DNA of 64,000 bases from DASUBN01 sp050261675. GTDB taxonomy: Bacteria; Pseudomonadota; Gammaproteobacteria; Natronospirales; REEB76. Position 1 is the first letter of the stretch, and each line of letters starts with the position of its first letter. Below, piece after piece: positions 32,181-43,058 of the stretch. The position numbers and the translations under genes are program-made. The stretch is taken from NCBI GenBank assembly GCA_050261675.1, contig JBLNDO010000055.1:8414-72413 (forward strand), in the 5' to 3' direction. The notes beneath the pieces are model-generated. The model had not been told where the DNA came from. It did not search any database and was given only the letters and a program-made list of their open reading frames with translations.

Positions 32181-34247
32181 ATGCTCGCCATCCCGGAAGC
32201 GAAAGGAAAACCCTGGCTCATGCTCGGCTTAGCGCTTGCCGTTCTCATGTCGCTGTGGACGCTGATTCGGCTCATCCGACAGGAATATTTCGCTGCCTTG
32301 CCGCTCTATGGTTTGACAGCGTTCTTGCTGCCCGCGGTTCTTACCTGCATCGCCGGATGGGTCCTGCCCGCCCGGATTGCGCGCGGTTTCGTGGTGACCG
32401 CCCTGCTGGGTTTCGCGGTGTTCGTGGTCGGTCCCGCTGCGGTAATCGCCGTCTCCTTGATGTCGCTCGCCGCGCTATCCTTCGGCGGGTTGATGGGGCG
32501 AGTGGGCGGACTCTCGGGAGAAGGCCTGTTGCCCGCATTGCTAGAGTTAGCGCTCGGGCTCTCCGCCCTCGTGCTTTTGCTCACCGTGGCTGGCCACTTT
32601 CCGGTGAACCGGCCATTCGTTTACGCCTCTGCGCTGCTCGCATTCACGGTCTTCGGATGGAAGGGGTTGCGGGTCCGCGTCGCCGCGCTGGGGAGCTGGT
32701 TCAACGACCCCGATCCCGTGCCATTCAAGACATGGCTCGGTGCCAGTTTGCTGATTGGATCCGTGGCACTGAACATTTGTTATGCGAGCCTGATTGGCTT
32801 CACGCCCGACACACTGGTCATGCATCTCTACGTCGCCAGCTATACGGAAACCTTCAGCCAATGGTCGTACGACTTCCATAAGTACGTCTCGGCCCTAGAG
32901 CCCATGGGATCCGATCTCTTGTTCGGGGTGGCTTATCAGCTGAGCGACACCCTGGGCGCACAGCTGTTGAACGCAGCTTGTTCGGTAAGCACCGCTGGTC
33001 TTCTCTATTCGGTATGCCGGCGCCGTATACAAACCTTCGATGCATTGCTCGCCGCAGCAGCCTGGCTGTGCATCTCGTACATCCTTTACCTTTCCGGTTC
33101 CCTCCATGCCGAGGGCCTGCTCACGTTGCTCCTATTCGCTGCCTTTATCCACCTCGAGAGCTTAGGCGATGGCGAAACACAGGCCTGGAGGGCGGGGCTT
33201 GTCGCGGGACTGTTCAGCGCCGCCGCCTTGTCCGTTAAGATGCTCGCGCTCATCATGGCTCCGGCGTTCGCGTTATTAGTGCTACTCACGCTTGCGCCCC
33301 GGCGCGGCCGTGTCTGGACGACCAAATTCCTGACGATAGCCGCTGTCGTCGTGATCGTGGGAGGCGGACTCCAATACGCGTACGCCTACGTCGAGACCGG
33401 GAACCCGGTTTTCTTTTTCTATAACGGCGTCTTCCACTCACCCTACTTCCAACCAATAAATTTCGTCGACGACCACTGGACGGGGCAATACGGTTGGAAC
33501 CTGCCCTTCGGCCTCACTTTCAACACTCAACATTATTCCGAGACTGGTGCGGGAAGCGCCGGCCTGCAGTGGTTCATGCTCCTGCCCTCCGCGCTCCTGT
33601 GCCTGCCGCTCAGAGACTCCGTTCAAGCTCGCCGTTACGGTTTCGCGGGACTGTGGTTCGCGGCAGTGGTACTCGCTCCGGAGCAATACCTGCGCTACCT
33701 CCTGCCTGCGTTACCGTTCCTGGCGGTGCTTCTGGCAGAACTTGGGGCACAACCCGGACGCTTGCCGAAGATGCTGCACCGCACCTGCATGCTGGCAGCG
33801 CTCGGCTTCAACCTGACAGCAATGCAAAGCGCGTTGCTGCGCTTCTCCGACCTGCCGGCGGAGCAGGTTTTTCGCAAAGACACACGCAGCGCCTACTTGC
33901 TGCAAGAGGCGCCAGAAGTGGCTGCAAACCTTCTGATAAACAGCTTGGAAAAACAGCCTGTAAACGTGTTGTACATATCGCACGCCTGGGGCGCGGAACT
34001 CCGCGGCACCGCTTACTATCAGAATTGGTACAACCCCGCCTTGAATGTCGCGTTCACACACCTGAATGACCCGGAGGACCTAGGTCCGATTCTCACCGCG
34101 AACCACATCCGGTACATAGTGCTGAATCCCGACTTCAAACACACAATCAAAGCGGACGAGGCGCTCGCCTATTGCCGGGCGCACTGCGAGAAGGTCGCGA
34201 ACCTGGGCTCGGCTACCCTCTACCGGGTGTCTGGCACCTTACCCTGA
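32181..34247 (+). CDS. large polytopic membrane protein, GT-C-like, paralogue B
   Basis: A 688-residue relative of paralogue A (23182-25662), with the same run of transmembrane helices and the same short landmarks (SQWSYDFHKYV against GQWSFDVQKYV; LAPEQYLRYLLPALPFL against LMPEQYLRYALPAFPFL). It ends at SATLYRVSGTLP, where A continues with a further domain. Base composition looks less GC-rich than its neighbours. Its last 9 bp overlap the end of folK on the other strand. Role presumably like A's, unproved. Confidence 0.75.
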   Translation: MLAIPEAKGKPWLMLGLALAVLMSLWTLIRLIRQEYFAALPLYGLTAFLLPAVLTCIAGWVLPARIARGFVVTALLGFAVFVVGPAAVIAVSLMSLAALSFGGLMGRVGGLSGEGLLPALLELALGLSALVLLLTVAGHFPVNRPFVYASALLAFTVFGWKGLRVRVAALGSWFNDPDPVPFKTWLGASLLIGSVALNICYASLIGFTPDTLVMHLYVASYTETFSQWSYDFHKYVSALEPMGSDLLFGVAYQLSDTLGAQLLNAACSVSTAGLLYSVCRRRIQTFDALLAAAAWLCISYILYLSGSLHAEGLLTLLLFAAFIHLESLGDGETQAWRAGLVAGLFSAAALSVKMLALIMAPAFALLVLLTLAPRRGRVWTTKFLTIAAVVVIVGGGLQYAYAYVETGNPVFFFYNGVFHSPYFQPINFVDDHWTGQYGWNLPFGLTFNTQHYSETGAGSAGLQWFMLLPSALLCLPLRDSVQARRYGFAGLWFAAVVLAPEQYLRYLLPALPFLAVLLAELGAQPGRLPKMLHRTCMLAALGFNLTAMQSALLRFSDLPAEQVFRKDTRSAYLLQEAPEVAANLLINSLEKQPVNVLYISHAWGAELRGTAYYQNWYNPALNVAFTHLNDPEDLGPILTANHIRYIVLNPDFKHTIKADEALAYCRAHCEKVANLGSATLYRVSGTLP

Positions 34248-34733
34248 AGTGAACCCAGGCAGCCCCACAGCAACCAAGCCTGTCCTGACTCCCGAAAATT
34301 CCTCCCAGTGCCGTGCGTAGGTCTTACCGGTCTGCGGGTGGCGGCGGTTCGGATCGAGGTCTGCAAGGGGCTTCAGCACGAAGGCGTATTTCAGGATCTC
34401 GGGCCGCGGGAGCCGGGGCGCATCGCTCACGCGCTCGCCGTAGAGCAAGAGATCCAGGTCCAGGGTGCGGGGAGCGAAACGCGCGGCGCCGCGCTCGCGC
34501 CCGCAGTGAAGCTCGATGGCGTCCAGGGCATCGTTGAGTTCCGGCACGCCCAGGCCGGTCTCGAAGGCCGCCACGCCGTTGAGGAAGTCCTCGCCCTCGA
34601 AGCCCATGGCCGGGTTGCGGTAGAAGGGGGAAAGCCGCAAGGCTCCGAACCGGGCACGCAGCAGCTCCACCGCCCGTCGCACGTGCTTCTCCGGCTCCAC
34701 ATTGGAACCGATGCCGACGAAGACCTCGGTCAT
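34239..34733 (-). CDS. folK: 6-hydroxymethyl-7,8-dihydropterin pyrophosphokinase
   Basis: A 164-residue HPPK. It begins EVFVGIGSNVEPEKHV and has the pterin and ATP motifs FYRNPAMGFEGEDFLNGV and APRTLDLDLLLYG (R-x-L-D-L-D-(I/L)-L). PEILKYAFVLKPLADLDP is the C-terminal HPPK signature. It catalyses pyrophosphoryl transfer in folate synthesis, directly after FolB's step. It starts 1 bp after the folB stop, so it lies in the tsaD-folB-folK unit. Confidence 0.94.
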   Translation of the reverse strand: MTEVFVGIGSNVEPEKHVRRAVELLRARFGALRLSPFYRNPAMGFEGEDFLNGVAAFETGLGVPELNDALDAIELHCGRERGAARFAPRTLDLDLLLYGERVSDAPRLPRPEILKYAFVLKPLADLDPNRRHPQTGKTYARHWEEFSGVRTGLVAVGLPGFTSG

Positions 34734-34734
34734 G

Positions 34735-35091
34735 TCAGCTTTTTTCGCCGCGTTCGATGATGACGCCGACGGATTTCGATCCGCTCACGGCGCCCGGCTT
34801 GTTGAGGCTGACCTTGATCCAGCGCACCTTGAATTCCTTCATCACGAGCTCGGCGACTTTTTCCGCCAGGGTCTCCACGAGTCCGAACTCGGCGCCGGCG
34901 ACATAGTGGCTGACGCGCTTGGCCACCGCCTTGTAGTCCAGCGTGTCCTCGATCCTGTCGCTCTTCGCGGCCTTCGTGACATCCCACGCCATCTCCAGGT
35001 CCAGGACCACGTGCTGGCGGATGCGCCGCTCCCAGTCGTAGATGCCGACGACGGTGTCGACCTTGAGTTCGCGGATGAAAACGATGTCCAT
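34735..35091 (-). CDS. folB: dihydroneopterin aldolase
   Basis: A 118-residue FolB. MDIVFIRELKVDTVVGIYDWERRIRQ is the classic N-terminus, with the conserved GIYDWER stretch. LVETLAEKVAELVM holds the E that binds pterin, and KVSLNKPGA holds the catalytic K. The enzyme makes 6-hydroxymethyl-dihydropterin from dihydroneopterin, which FolK then uses. It lies between tsaD and folK with 10-bp and 1-bp gaps. Confidence 0.95.
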   Translation of the reverse strand: MDIVFIRELKVDTVVGIYDWERRIRQHVVLDLEMAWDVTKAAKSDRIEDTLDYKAVAKRVSHYVAGAEFGLVETLAEKVAELVMKEFKVRWIKVSLNKPGAVSGSKSVGVIIERGEKS

Positions 35092-35101
35092 ACCTGAGAC
35101 C

Positions 35102-36109
35102 TCAGGGTGCGGTGAGCGAATCGAGGGCCCAGCGGGCGGTGACCTGGGCGTCCTTCGATCCGCCGGACTTCAGGCGCATGGCGCCTGCGTAGGCGATCAT
35201 GGCGCCGTTGTCGGTGCAGAATTCCGCGCGGGGATAGAACACCTCGCCGCCGAGGGCCGCGACCCGCTCCTTCAACTGCGCCCGCAGGCGCTGGTTGGCG
35301 CCCACGCCGCCCGCCACCACCAGGCGCCGGTGGCCGGTCTCCTTCAGCGCGCGCTCGCACTTGATGCACAAGGTATCCACCACCGCCTCCTCGAAGGCGC
35401 GGGCCACGTCGGCACGGGTCTGCGCGTCGTCCGGCAGGGACTTGAGCAGCACCAGCACCGCGGTCTTGAGTCCGCTGAAGCTGAAATCGAGGCCGGGCCG
35501 GTCGGTCATGGGCCGAGGGAGTGAATATTTTCCGGGACGGCCCTGCTCCGCGAGCTTGGCGAGGGCCGGACCGCCGGGATAGGGGAGCTTCAGGAGCTTC
35601 GCCACCTTGTCGAAGGCTTCGCCGGCGGCGTCGTCGATGGATTCCCCTAGGGTGCGGTAGCGCCCCACCCCTTGCACTTCCACCAGCAGGCTGTGGCCGC
35701 CGGAGACTAGCAGCGCCACGAAGGGGAACGCCGGTTTCGGGTCCTCCAGCATGGGCGCCAGGAGATGGCCTTCCATGTGGTGCACGCCGAGGGACGGCAC
35801 GCCCCAGGCATAGGCCAGGGACCGGGCAAGGCAGGCTCCCACCAAGAGGGCCCCCACCAGCCCGGGTCCCGCGGTGTACGCGATGCCGTCCACCTGCCCG
35901 GCCTCCGTGCCGGCATCCTTCAGGGCCTTCTCGACCATGGGGAGAAGCTTCTGGACGTGGTCCCGGGAGGCCAATTCCGGCACTACCCCGCCGTACTCGG
36001 CGTGGAGCTTCACCTGGCTATAGAGGGCATGGGACAGCAGCCCCCGGGCGCTGTCGTAGACGGCCACCCCGGTCTCGTCACAGGAGGTTTCTATGCCAAG
36101 GACTCGCAT
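35102..36109 (-). CDS. tsaD: tRNA N6-threonylcarbamoyladenosine synthase subunit TsaD
   Basis: A 335-residue member of the Kae1/Qri7/YgjD group that with TsaB and TsaE transfers threonylcarbamoyl to A37 of ANN-reading tRNAs. Metal-binding histidines H111 and H115 are in HHMEGHLLAP. MRVLGIETSCDETGVAVYD is the ATPase-fold start, and VVAGGVGANQRLR lies further on. Divergent from rpsU, as is common in gammaproteobacteria. Confidence 0.96.
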   Translation of the reverse strand: MRVLGIETSCDETGVAVYDSARGLLSHALYSQVKLHAEYGGVVPELASRDHVQKLLPMVEKALKDAGTEAGQVDGIAYTAGPGLVGALLVGACLARSLAYAWGVPSLGVHHMEGHLLAPMLEDPKPAFPFVALLVSGGHSLLVEVQGVGRYRTLGESIDDAAGEAFDKVAKLLKLPYPGGPALAKLAEQGRPGKYSLPRPMTDRPGLDFSFSGLKTAVLVLLKSLPDDAQTRADVARAFEEAVVDTLCIKCERALKETGHRRLVVAGGVGANQRLRAQLKERVAALGGEVFYPRAEFCTDNGAMIAYAGAMRLKSGGSKDAQVTARWALDSLTAP

Positions 36110-36134
36110 TTTTCGGGGGTTCTGGGGGTCGGAC

Positions 36135-36164
36135 TTTGCAATTCTACACGCCGGTCAGTACAAT
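36135..36164 (+). promoter_or_regulatory. candidate rpsU operon promoter
   Basis: TTTGCA, 18 nt, TACAAT, about 57 bp before the rpsU start. The -10 matches the consensus well, the -35 moderately. Confidence 0.45.
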
Positions 36165-36221
36165 TCCGCCCCTTTGCGGGGTCCCTAAGCCCCTGAAAAC
36201 CCTAAATTAAGGTACTTGCGA

Positions 36222-36437
36222 ATGCCCAGCGTACGCGTGAAGGAAAACGAGCATTTCGACGCCGCCCTCCGGCGCTTCAAGCGCGCCTGCGAGAAGGCCG
36301 GTGTGATGACCGAGCTGCGCCGCCGCGAGTTCTACGAGAAGCCGACCCAGGAGCGCAAGCGCAAGCAGGCCGCGGCCGTGAAGCGCCACATGAAGAAGCT
36401 CTCGCGCGAACAAGCCCGTCGCACGCGCCTGTACTGA
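36222..36437 (+). CDS. rpsU: 30S ribosomal protein bS21
   Basis: A 71-residue basic protein. MPSVRVKENEHFDAALRRFKR and the REFYEKPTQERKRK segment are near-invariant bS21 features. It is part of the 30S platform near the 3' end of 16S rRNA. ATG 36222 is the family start; the upstream TTG at 36216 is not used in relatives. It leads the rpsU-yqeY-dnaG-rpoD block, the macromolecular synthesis operon. Confidence 0.97.
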   Translation: MPSVRVKENEHFDAALRRFKRACEKAGVMTELRRREFYEKPTQERKRKQAAAVKRHMKKLSREQARRTRLY

Positions 36438-36466
36438 TCCGGTCTTCCGGTTCCCTATCCAAGACA

Positions 36467-36499
36467 CGGCGCTTCCGAAAGAAAGCGCCGTTTCTTTTT
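36467..36499 (+). terminator. hairpin with U-tract between rpsU and yqeY
   Basis: CGGCGCTT and AAGCGCCG form an 8-bp stem (36467-36474 with 36483-36490), followed by TTTCTTTTT. As in E. coli, a partial terminator here would set bS21 output above that of primase and sigma70. Confidence 0.75.
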
Positions 36500-36522
36500 C
36501 CACTGTTGATTGAGGTGCATCC

Positions 36523-36969
36523 ATGGCTCTGAAAGAACAGATCACCAATGACATGAAAGAGTCCATGAAGTCCGGCCAAAAGGACCGGCTCGCCGTCATC
36601 CGCCTCATCCTCGCCGCCATCAAGCAGAAGGAAGTGGACGAGCGCATCACGCTCGATGACTCCCAGGTGCTCTCGGTGCTGGACAAGATGCTGAAGCAGC
36701 GCCGCGAGTCCGTGGCCCAGTTCCAGCAGGGCGGGCGCCAGGACCTGGTGGACAAGGAGAACGCCGAGATCAAGGTGATCCAGGGCTACATGCCGGCGCA
36801 GCTCTCGGAGGCCGAGCTGGACCAGCTCATCGCCGCCGCCGTGGCCGAGACCGGCGCCGCCACCGTCAAGGACATGGGCAAGATCATGGGTGTGCTCAAG
36901 CCCAAGGTGGCCGGCAAGGCCGACATGGGTGCGGTCAGCGCGAGGATCAAGTCCAAGCTGGGCGGCTGA
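36523..36969 (+). CDS. GatB/YqeY domain protein
   Basis: A 148-residue helical protein with the YqeY family pattern: LKEQITNDMKESMKSGQKDRLAVIRLILAAIK is abridged in the relatives to the same D-x-L-x-x-(I/L)-R-x-(I/L) register. It goes on with LDKMLKQRRES, IIQGYMP-type IQGYMPAQLSE and the C-terminal MGKIMGVLKPKVAGKADM. It resembles the tail domain of GatB that touches tRNA, but the function of stand-alone YqeY is unclear. Often found between rpsU and dnaG, as here. Confidence 0.92.
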   Translation: MALKEQITNDMKESMKSGQKDRLAVIRLILAAIKQKEVDERITLDDSQVLSVLDKMLKQRRESVAQFQQGGRQDLVDKENAEIKVIQGYMPAQLSEAELDQLIAAAVAETGAATVKDMGKIMGVLKPKVAGKADMGAVSARIKSKLGG

Positions 36970-37006
36970 GACGGCGCGCCCGCGCCCGTCGTCTATCCTT
37001 TAGACC

Positions 37007-38767
37007 ATGCCCAGAATTCCGCAGCCATTCATCGAAGAGCTGCTCAGCCGAGCCGACATCGTCGCGCTCATCGATTCCCGCGTGCCCCTGAAGAAGCAGG
37101 GCCGGGAATACGCCGCCTGCTGCCCCTTCCACAACGAGAAAAGCCCGTCGTTCTTCGTGAGCCCCGCGAAGCAGTTCTATCACTGCTTCGGCTGCGGCGC
37201 CCACGGCACCGCCCTCTCCTTCCTCATGGAATACGACCACATGGAGTTCCGCGAGGCGGTGCAGACGCTCGCGGATCTGACCGGCATGGAGGTGCCGGTG
37301 GAACAGGGCGAAGACCGGGGCAGCAGCCTGGCGCCGCTCTTCGAGGTGCTGGACAAGGCGGCCGGCTATTACCGCGATCAGCTCAAGGAATCCCAGGTGG
37401 CCATCGATTACCTGAAGGGCCGGGGCCTCACGGGCGAGATCGCCAAGGAATTCGGCTTGGGCTTCGTCCCCGGCGGCTGGGACAACCTGCTGAAGGCGGT
37501 GGGCAAGGACGAGGCGGCGGTGAAGGCCCTCCTGGGCGCCGGCATGCTCATCGAGAAGGAAGGCGAACACCGCTACCACGATCGCTTCCGGGAGCGGGTC
37601 ATGTTCCCCATCAAGGACACCCGCGGCCGCATCATCGGTTTCGGCGGTCGCGTGCTTGGCAAAGGCGAACCGAAATACCTGAATTCCCCGGAGACGGCGC
37701 TGTTCCACAAGGGCCGGGAACTCTACGGCCTTTACGAGGCCCGCCAGGCTCTGCGCGATATTCCGAGATTGCTCGTGGTGGAGGGCTACATGGACGTGGT
37801 GGCGCTCGCCCAATACGGCGTGCGCTACGCGGTCGCGACCCTCGGTACCTCCACCACCGAAGAACACCTGAAGAAACTCTTCCGGGTGGCGCCGGAAGTG
37901 GTGTTCTGTTTCGACGGCGACCGGGCCGGCCGCGCCGCCGCCTGGCGCGCTCTCGAAAATGCCTTGCCGGAAGCCCAAGACGGCCGGCAGATCCGTTTCC
38001 TGTTCCTGCCGGAGGGCGAGGACCCGGACACCCTGGTCCGAAAGGAAGGGAAAGATGCTTTCGAGCAGCGCGTCATAAAGGACGCTCTGCCCCTGTCTGC
38101 CTATCTGCTCGATAGCCTCGAGGCCGAAACCGACATGCGAACGCCGGACGGCCGGGCCCGTCTCGTGAACCTGGCCACCCCCCACCTGAACCGCCTGCCC
38201 AAGGGCGTGTTCCGGGACATGCTGCGGAACGAACTGGCCCGTCGCGCCCAGGTGGATTCCGGAAAGTTGACTATGCTTAACCAGAGCCCGGGGGCCAAAG
38301 AGGCCGGGACCCCCAAGACCCCCGGGAGACCGCAGTTGAACAGCCCGGTGCGCAAGGCCATCGGCTACGTGCTCTATCGGCCGGCCCTGGCTGGCTTGGC
38401 GGGCGACCCCCGCGCCTTGAGCGGCGAGCCGGGCCTAGTGATGCTCCGGGAATTGCTGGAATTCGCCCAGGGGCACCCCCATATCAATGGAGCGGCCATC
38501 CTGGAGCACTGGCGGGACACGGAGACCGGGGGCCATCTGGAGAAGCTGGCCCAGGCAGAGATCGTGACTCCGGATGAGGCCCTGGAATCGGAGTTCCGGG
38601 CCCTGATGGCGGACCTCCTGGCCCGCCGGCCGGCGGAACAGCGGCGGGATGAGCTCATTGCCGAATCCCGCAAGAGGGCCCTAAACGCCGCCGAAAACGA
38701 GGAATTGAAGCGGCTCCTGGAGGATTTGGCCCGGAAACCGCGTGCGGATAGTGCCAAAAGCAGTTGA
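37007..38767 (+). CDS. dnaG: DNA primase
   Basis: A 586-residue primase that makes RNA primers at the replication fork. The N-terminal zinc ribbon has CCPFHNEKSPSFFV then FYHCFGCGAHG (C-H-C-C ligands). The TOPRIM core follows around residues 255-350 with LLVVEGYMDVVALAQYG and VFCFDGDRAGRAA. A C-terminal DnaB-binding helical domain fills about 440-586. A Pro/Lys-rich linker (GAKEAGTPKTPGRPQ) separates core and tail. It lies 37 bp after yqeY and 98 bp before rpoD. Confidence 0.96.
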   Translation: MPRIPQPFIEELLSRADIVALIDSRVPLKKQGREYAACCPFHNEKSPSFFVSPAKQFYHCFGCGAHGTALSFLMEYDHMEFREAVQTLADLTGMEVPVEQGEDRGSSLAPLFEVLDKAAGYYRDQLKESQVAIDYLKGRGLTGEIAKEFGLGFVPGGWDNLLKAVGKDEAAVKALLGAGMLIEKEGEHRYHDRFRERVMFPIKDTRGRIIGFGGRVLGKGEPKYLNSPETALFHKGRELYGLYEARQALRDIPRLLVVEGYMDVVALAQYGVRYAVATLGTSTTEEHLKKLFRVAPEVVFCFDGDRAGRAAAWRALENALPEAQDGRQIRFLFLPEGEDPDTLVRKEGKDAFEQRVIKDALPLSAYLLDSLEAETDMRTPDGRARLVNLATPHLNRLPKGVFRDMLRNELARRAQVDSGKLTMLNQSPGAKEAGTPKTPGRPQLNSPVRKAIGYVLYRPALAGLAGDPRALSGEPGLVMLRELLEFAQGHPHINGAAILEHWRDTETGGHLEKLAQAEIVTPDEALESEFRALMADLLARRPAEQRRDELIAESRKRALNAAENEELKRLLEDLARKPRADSAKSS

Positions 38768-38865
38768 TTTACCTGGAAAAAACCGAGATTTCTGATAAAC
38801 TAGAGCGTTTCACTCCGGCTCTTGGTCTGACATAAGGCTTAAGGGCCCCGGTACCGCGAGACACC

Positions 38866-40797
<1,932 letters not shown>

Positions 40798-40820
40798 AAA
40801 GCGGAAGTTTGAAGCAAATA

Positions 40821-40850
40821 AAAAGGCCGCCTTCGGGCGGCCTTTTTATT
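40821..40850. terminator. bidirectional terminator between rpoD and apbE
   Basis: AAAAGGCCGCC-TTCG-GGCGGCCTTTTT is a stable stem with a UUCG loop and T/A tracts on both sides. It lies in the 50-bp convergent gap. Confidence 0.94.
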
Positions 40851-41749
40851 TATCGCATCACCCAGTGGGTGACTTTGTGTTCCTTCAGGAATTTCTCGGC
40901 ACCCTTACCCTGCAGGATCGCCAAGGTCGAGAGCAGGCCCGCCTGGGTGCAGCTGGACTCCAGCACCGTCACCGAGCGCGGCGCGTCCTTCACCGGCCAA
41001 CCGTCGCGCGGGTCCAGGATATGACCGTAGCGCACCCCGTCCTTCAACAGGAAACGGCGCGCGTCGCCGCTGGTGGTGACGCCGCCGCGCTTCAGTTCGA
41101 TGCGCGGTGCGAGATCGCCGGGGACGGCGCTCTCGATGGCCACGGTCCAGGGTGCGCCGTCGCGGCGCGCGCCGCTGGCGTAGATATCGCCGCCGAAGTT
41201 GATCAGCAAGGGCGCGCCGCCCGCCTGGACCGCGAGCTCCGCGGCCCGATCCACGGCGTATTCCTTGCCGATGCCGCCGAAGTCGATCTCCATGCCCGGC
41301 AGGAGCTTCAGGCTCGGGTTCCTCCATTCCACCTTGCCCCAGCCCACGAGCTTCAGGACCTCGCGCACCGCCTGCGGGCGCGGCAGACGGTCGCTGCCGT
41401 CGAACCGCCACACCCGGCGCAGCACGCCGGAGGTCAGGTCGAACAGTCCATCGCTCATCTCCCAGCACTGAGCGGCGAAATCCAGGAGCCGCGCCGTCTC
41501 CCCGTCCACTTCCACGGGACGGCCTTCGGCGTGGTTGATGGCGTGGACCAGGTTGTCGTCGCGGTAACGGCTGTACTTCTTCTCGATGCGCCAGGCTTCG
41601 GCGGCGGCGGCCGAGGCGGCCCGGCGCGCGCTCATTTCGTCGGGCGTGTCCACCAGCACTTCGCAAGGACAGGCCATGGCGCTGAAGCGGCCGCGCCAAA
41701 ACTCGCCATCGCGCGCCACTTCGAGCCCCGCTGGCAGCCCGGCGGCCAC
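40850..41749 (-). CDS. apbE: FAD:protein FMN transferase (ApbE family)
   Basis: A 299-residue flavin transferase that attaches FMN to a Thr or Ser of target proteins. It has FSAMACPCEVLV near the N-terminus, EIDFGGIGKEYAVDRAAELA (the DFGGIGKGYAVD FAD-binding motif, with E for the second G), LINFGGDIYASG, and GHILDPRDGWPV (metal/FAD-binding HI(L/I)DPRTG). No lipobox or classical signal peptide is visible in the 20 or so residues ahead of the first motif. It starts with GTG just after the DUF3570 stop. Last gene of a four-gene unit; no typical FMN-binding target (RnfG or NqrC type) is in the window. Confidence 0.9.
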   Translation of the reverse strand: MAAGLPAGLEVARDGEFWRGRFSAMACPCEVLVDTPDEMSARRAASAAAAEAWRIEKKYSRYRDDNLVHAINHAEGRPVEVDGETARLLDFAAQCWEMSDGLFDLTSGVLRRVWRFDGSDRLPRPQAVREVLKLVGWGKVEWRNPSLKLLPGMEIDFGGIGKEYAVDRAAELAVQAGGAPLLINFGGDIYASGARRDGAPWTVAIESAVPGDLAPRIELKRGGVTTSGDARRFLLKDGVRYGHILDPRDGWPVKDAPRSVTVLESSCTQAGLLSTLAILQGKGAEKFLKEHKVTHWVMR

Positions 41750-41750
41750 G

Positions 41751-43058
41751 TCAGAAGCTGTAGTCGATCTGCACGATGTTGGCGGACAGACCCGGGAACA
41801 GGTCGTAGTGCTGCTGCTCGCCGATATTCACGTGCGGGTCGCTGCCGCCGCCCTGGCTGTAGTGCTCGAGGCGCAGGCTCAAGACCTGCCCGCCGTTGAA
41901 GCGGGTGCCGTACTCCACACCCACGGTGCGGGCCGTGAACGCCGACAGCCGGTAATCGGCACTCACGAACTGCGGCACAGTGTCGGAGTCCAGGAGGCCC
42001 CGGTGGTAGAAATCCGCGGCGCTCTGCCGGTACCAGCGCAGGTGCGGCTGCAGGTAATGCCCTTTGCCGAAGCTCCAGCGGTAGCGCAACTCCACGGTGT
42101 TGGAATGGATGTCCCAGTCATCCCAACTGTAACGGTAGGAGAGGTCCAGCACGTCGCCATCCAGGTAGACCTTGTGCTGCATGAACAGCGCTTTCTCATG
42201 GCGCGTGTCGGGGCGGTTCTCGTAGATCGAGGCGATGGGCTCGCCGATGGGCGGCCCGAAGATACCGATGCCGCCGACCGGGCTGCCCCCACCCAGGTGG
42301 GTATTGAGGATGGAGACGACCTTGTAGGGGTCGTTCATGTAGCCCTCGGAGAAGCCGTAGGACAGGTTCAGCTTCATGACCCAGTCGTGACTCATGACCT
42401 GGGTGAGCCCCAGCAAGGCTCCCTTCACGATCTTGGTGCGGTCGGCGGCGATGGGCGCCGCCTGGGGTGCGAAGCTCAGGGGCTGGGGGATGCCGCCGAT
42501 GGGATAGACGTCGTCGTACTCGTAGAACAACCCGGCCGAGAGGGTGGTGTTGTGCCGGTCGAAATCCCGAGCGAACAGCGTGTTGGCGCCCAGGGACTTG
42601 AAGTCGTGCTCGATGGAATAGTTGGCGCCGGCGTCCCAGCTCCAGACTTGCGCGAAGGGCTGGGACCAGGTGGCGCTCACCGCCTTGCGCAGGTCGTGGA
42701 AATTCGGGTCCACCGGCGTGGTGCCTGCAGTCTGGGTGCCGCTGCTGTTGCCGGAGGCCCCGGTCACCGTCTGGGACTTGCTGGAGGGCATGGCGCCCGT
42801 GGGCGTCGCGCCGGTCAGGGAATCCACGGCGAAATTGAGCTTGAGCTTCGCGGCGTCCGCAAACTCACGCACGGCCAGCAGGTCCGGTTCCTTGGCCGTG
42901 ATGCCATCCACCTCGGTGTAATACAGAAGCCCCGCATCGAAGTTCCAGTCCCCGGTATCGGCGTGGGCATGCTGGGCGGTGCCCAGGAGCGCGCAGCTCG
43001 AGACCAGGAGGCTGCGCTTCAGACCGCGGCGGCGCTTGCGCTTCAGTTGCATCCGCAA
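41751..43058 (-). CDS. DUF3570 outer-membrane beta-barrel protein
   Basis: A 435-residue protein with a basic start and a signal peptide (KRSLLVSSCALLGTAQHAHA). The rest is alternating beta strands with aromatic girdles, and it ends IVQIDYSF with the terminal phenylalanine that favours outer-membrane insertion. It fits the DUF3570 family, which I recall next to ApbE and DUF4266 genes. Internal sections such as YSWDDWDIHSNTVELRYRW look like barrel hairpins. Start overlaps the DUF4266 gene by 16 bp. Function unknown. Confidence 0.83.
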   Translation of the reverse strand: MRMQLKRKRRRGLKRSLLVSSCALLGTAQHAHADTGDWNFDAGLLYYTEVDGITAKEPDLLAVREFADAAKLKLNFAVDSLTGATPTGAMPSSKSQTVTGASGNSSGTQTAGTTPVDPNFHDLRKAVSATWSQPFAQVWSWDAGANYSIEHDFKSLGANTLFARDFDRHNTTLSAGLFYEYDDVYPIGGIPQPLSFAPQAAPIAADRTKIVKGALLGLTQVMSHDWVMKLNLSYGFSEGYMNDPYKVVSILNTHLGGGSPVGGIGIFGPPIGEPIASIYENRPDTRHEKALFMQHKVYLDGDVLDLSYRYSWDDWDIHSNTVELRYRWSFGKGHYLQPHLRWYRQSAADFYHRGLLDSDTVPQFVSADYRLSAFTARTVGVEYGTRFNGGQVLSLRLEHYSQGGGSDPHVNIGEQQHYDLFPGLSANIVQIDYSF

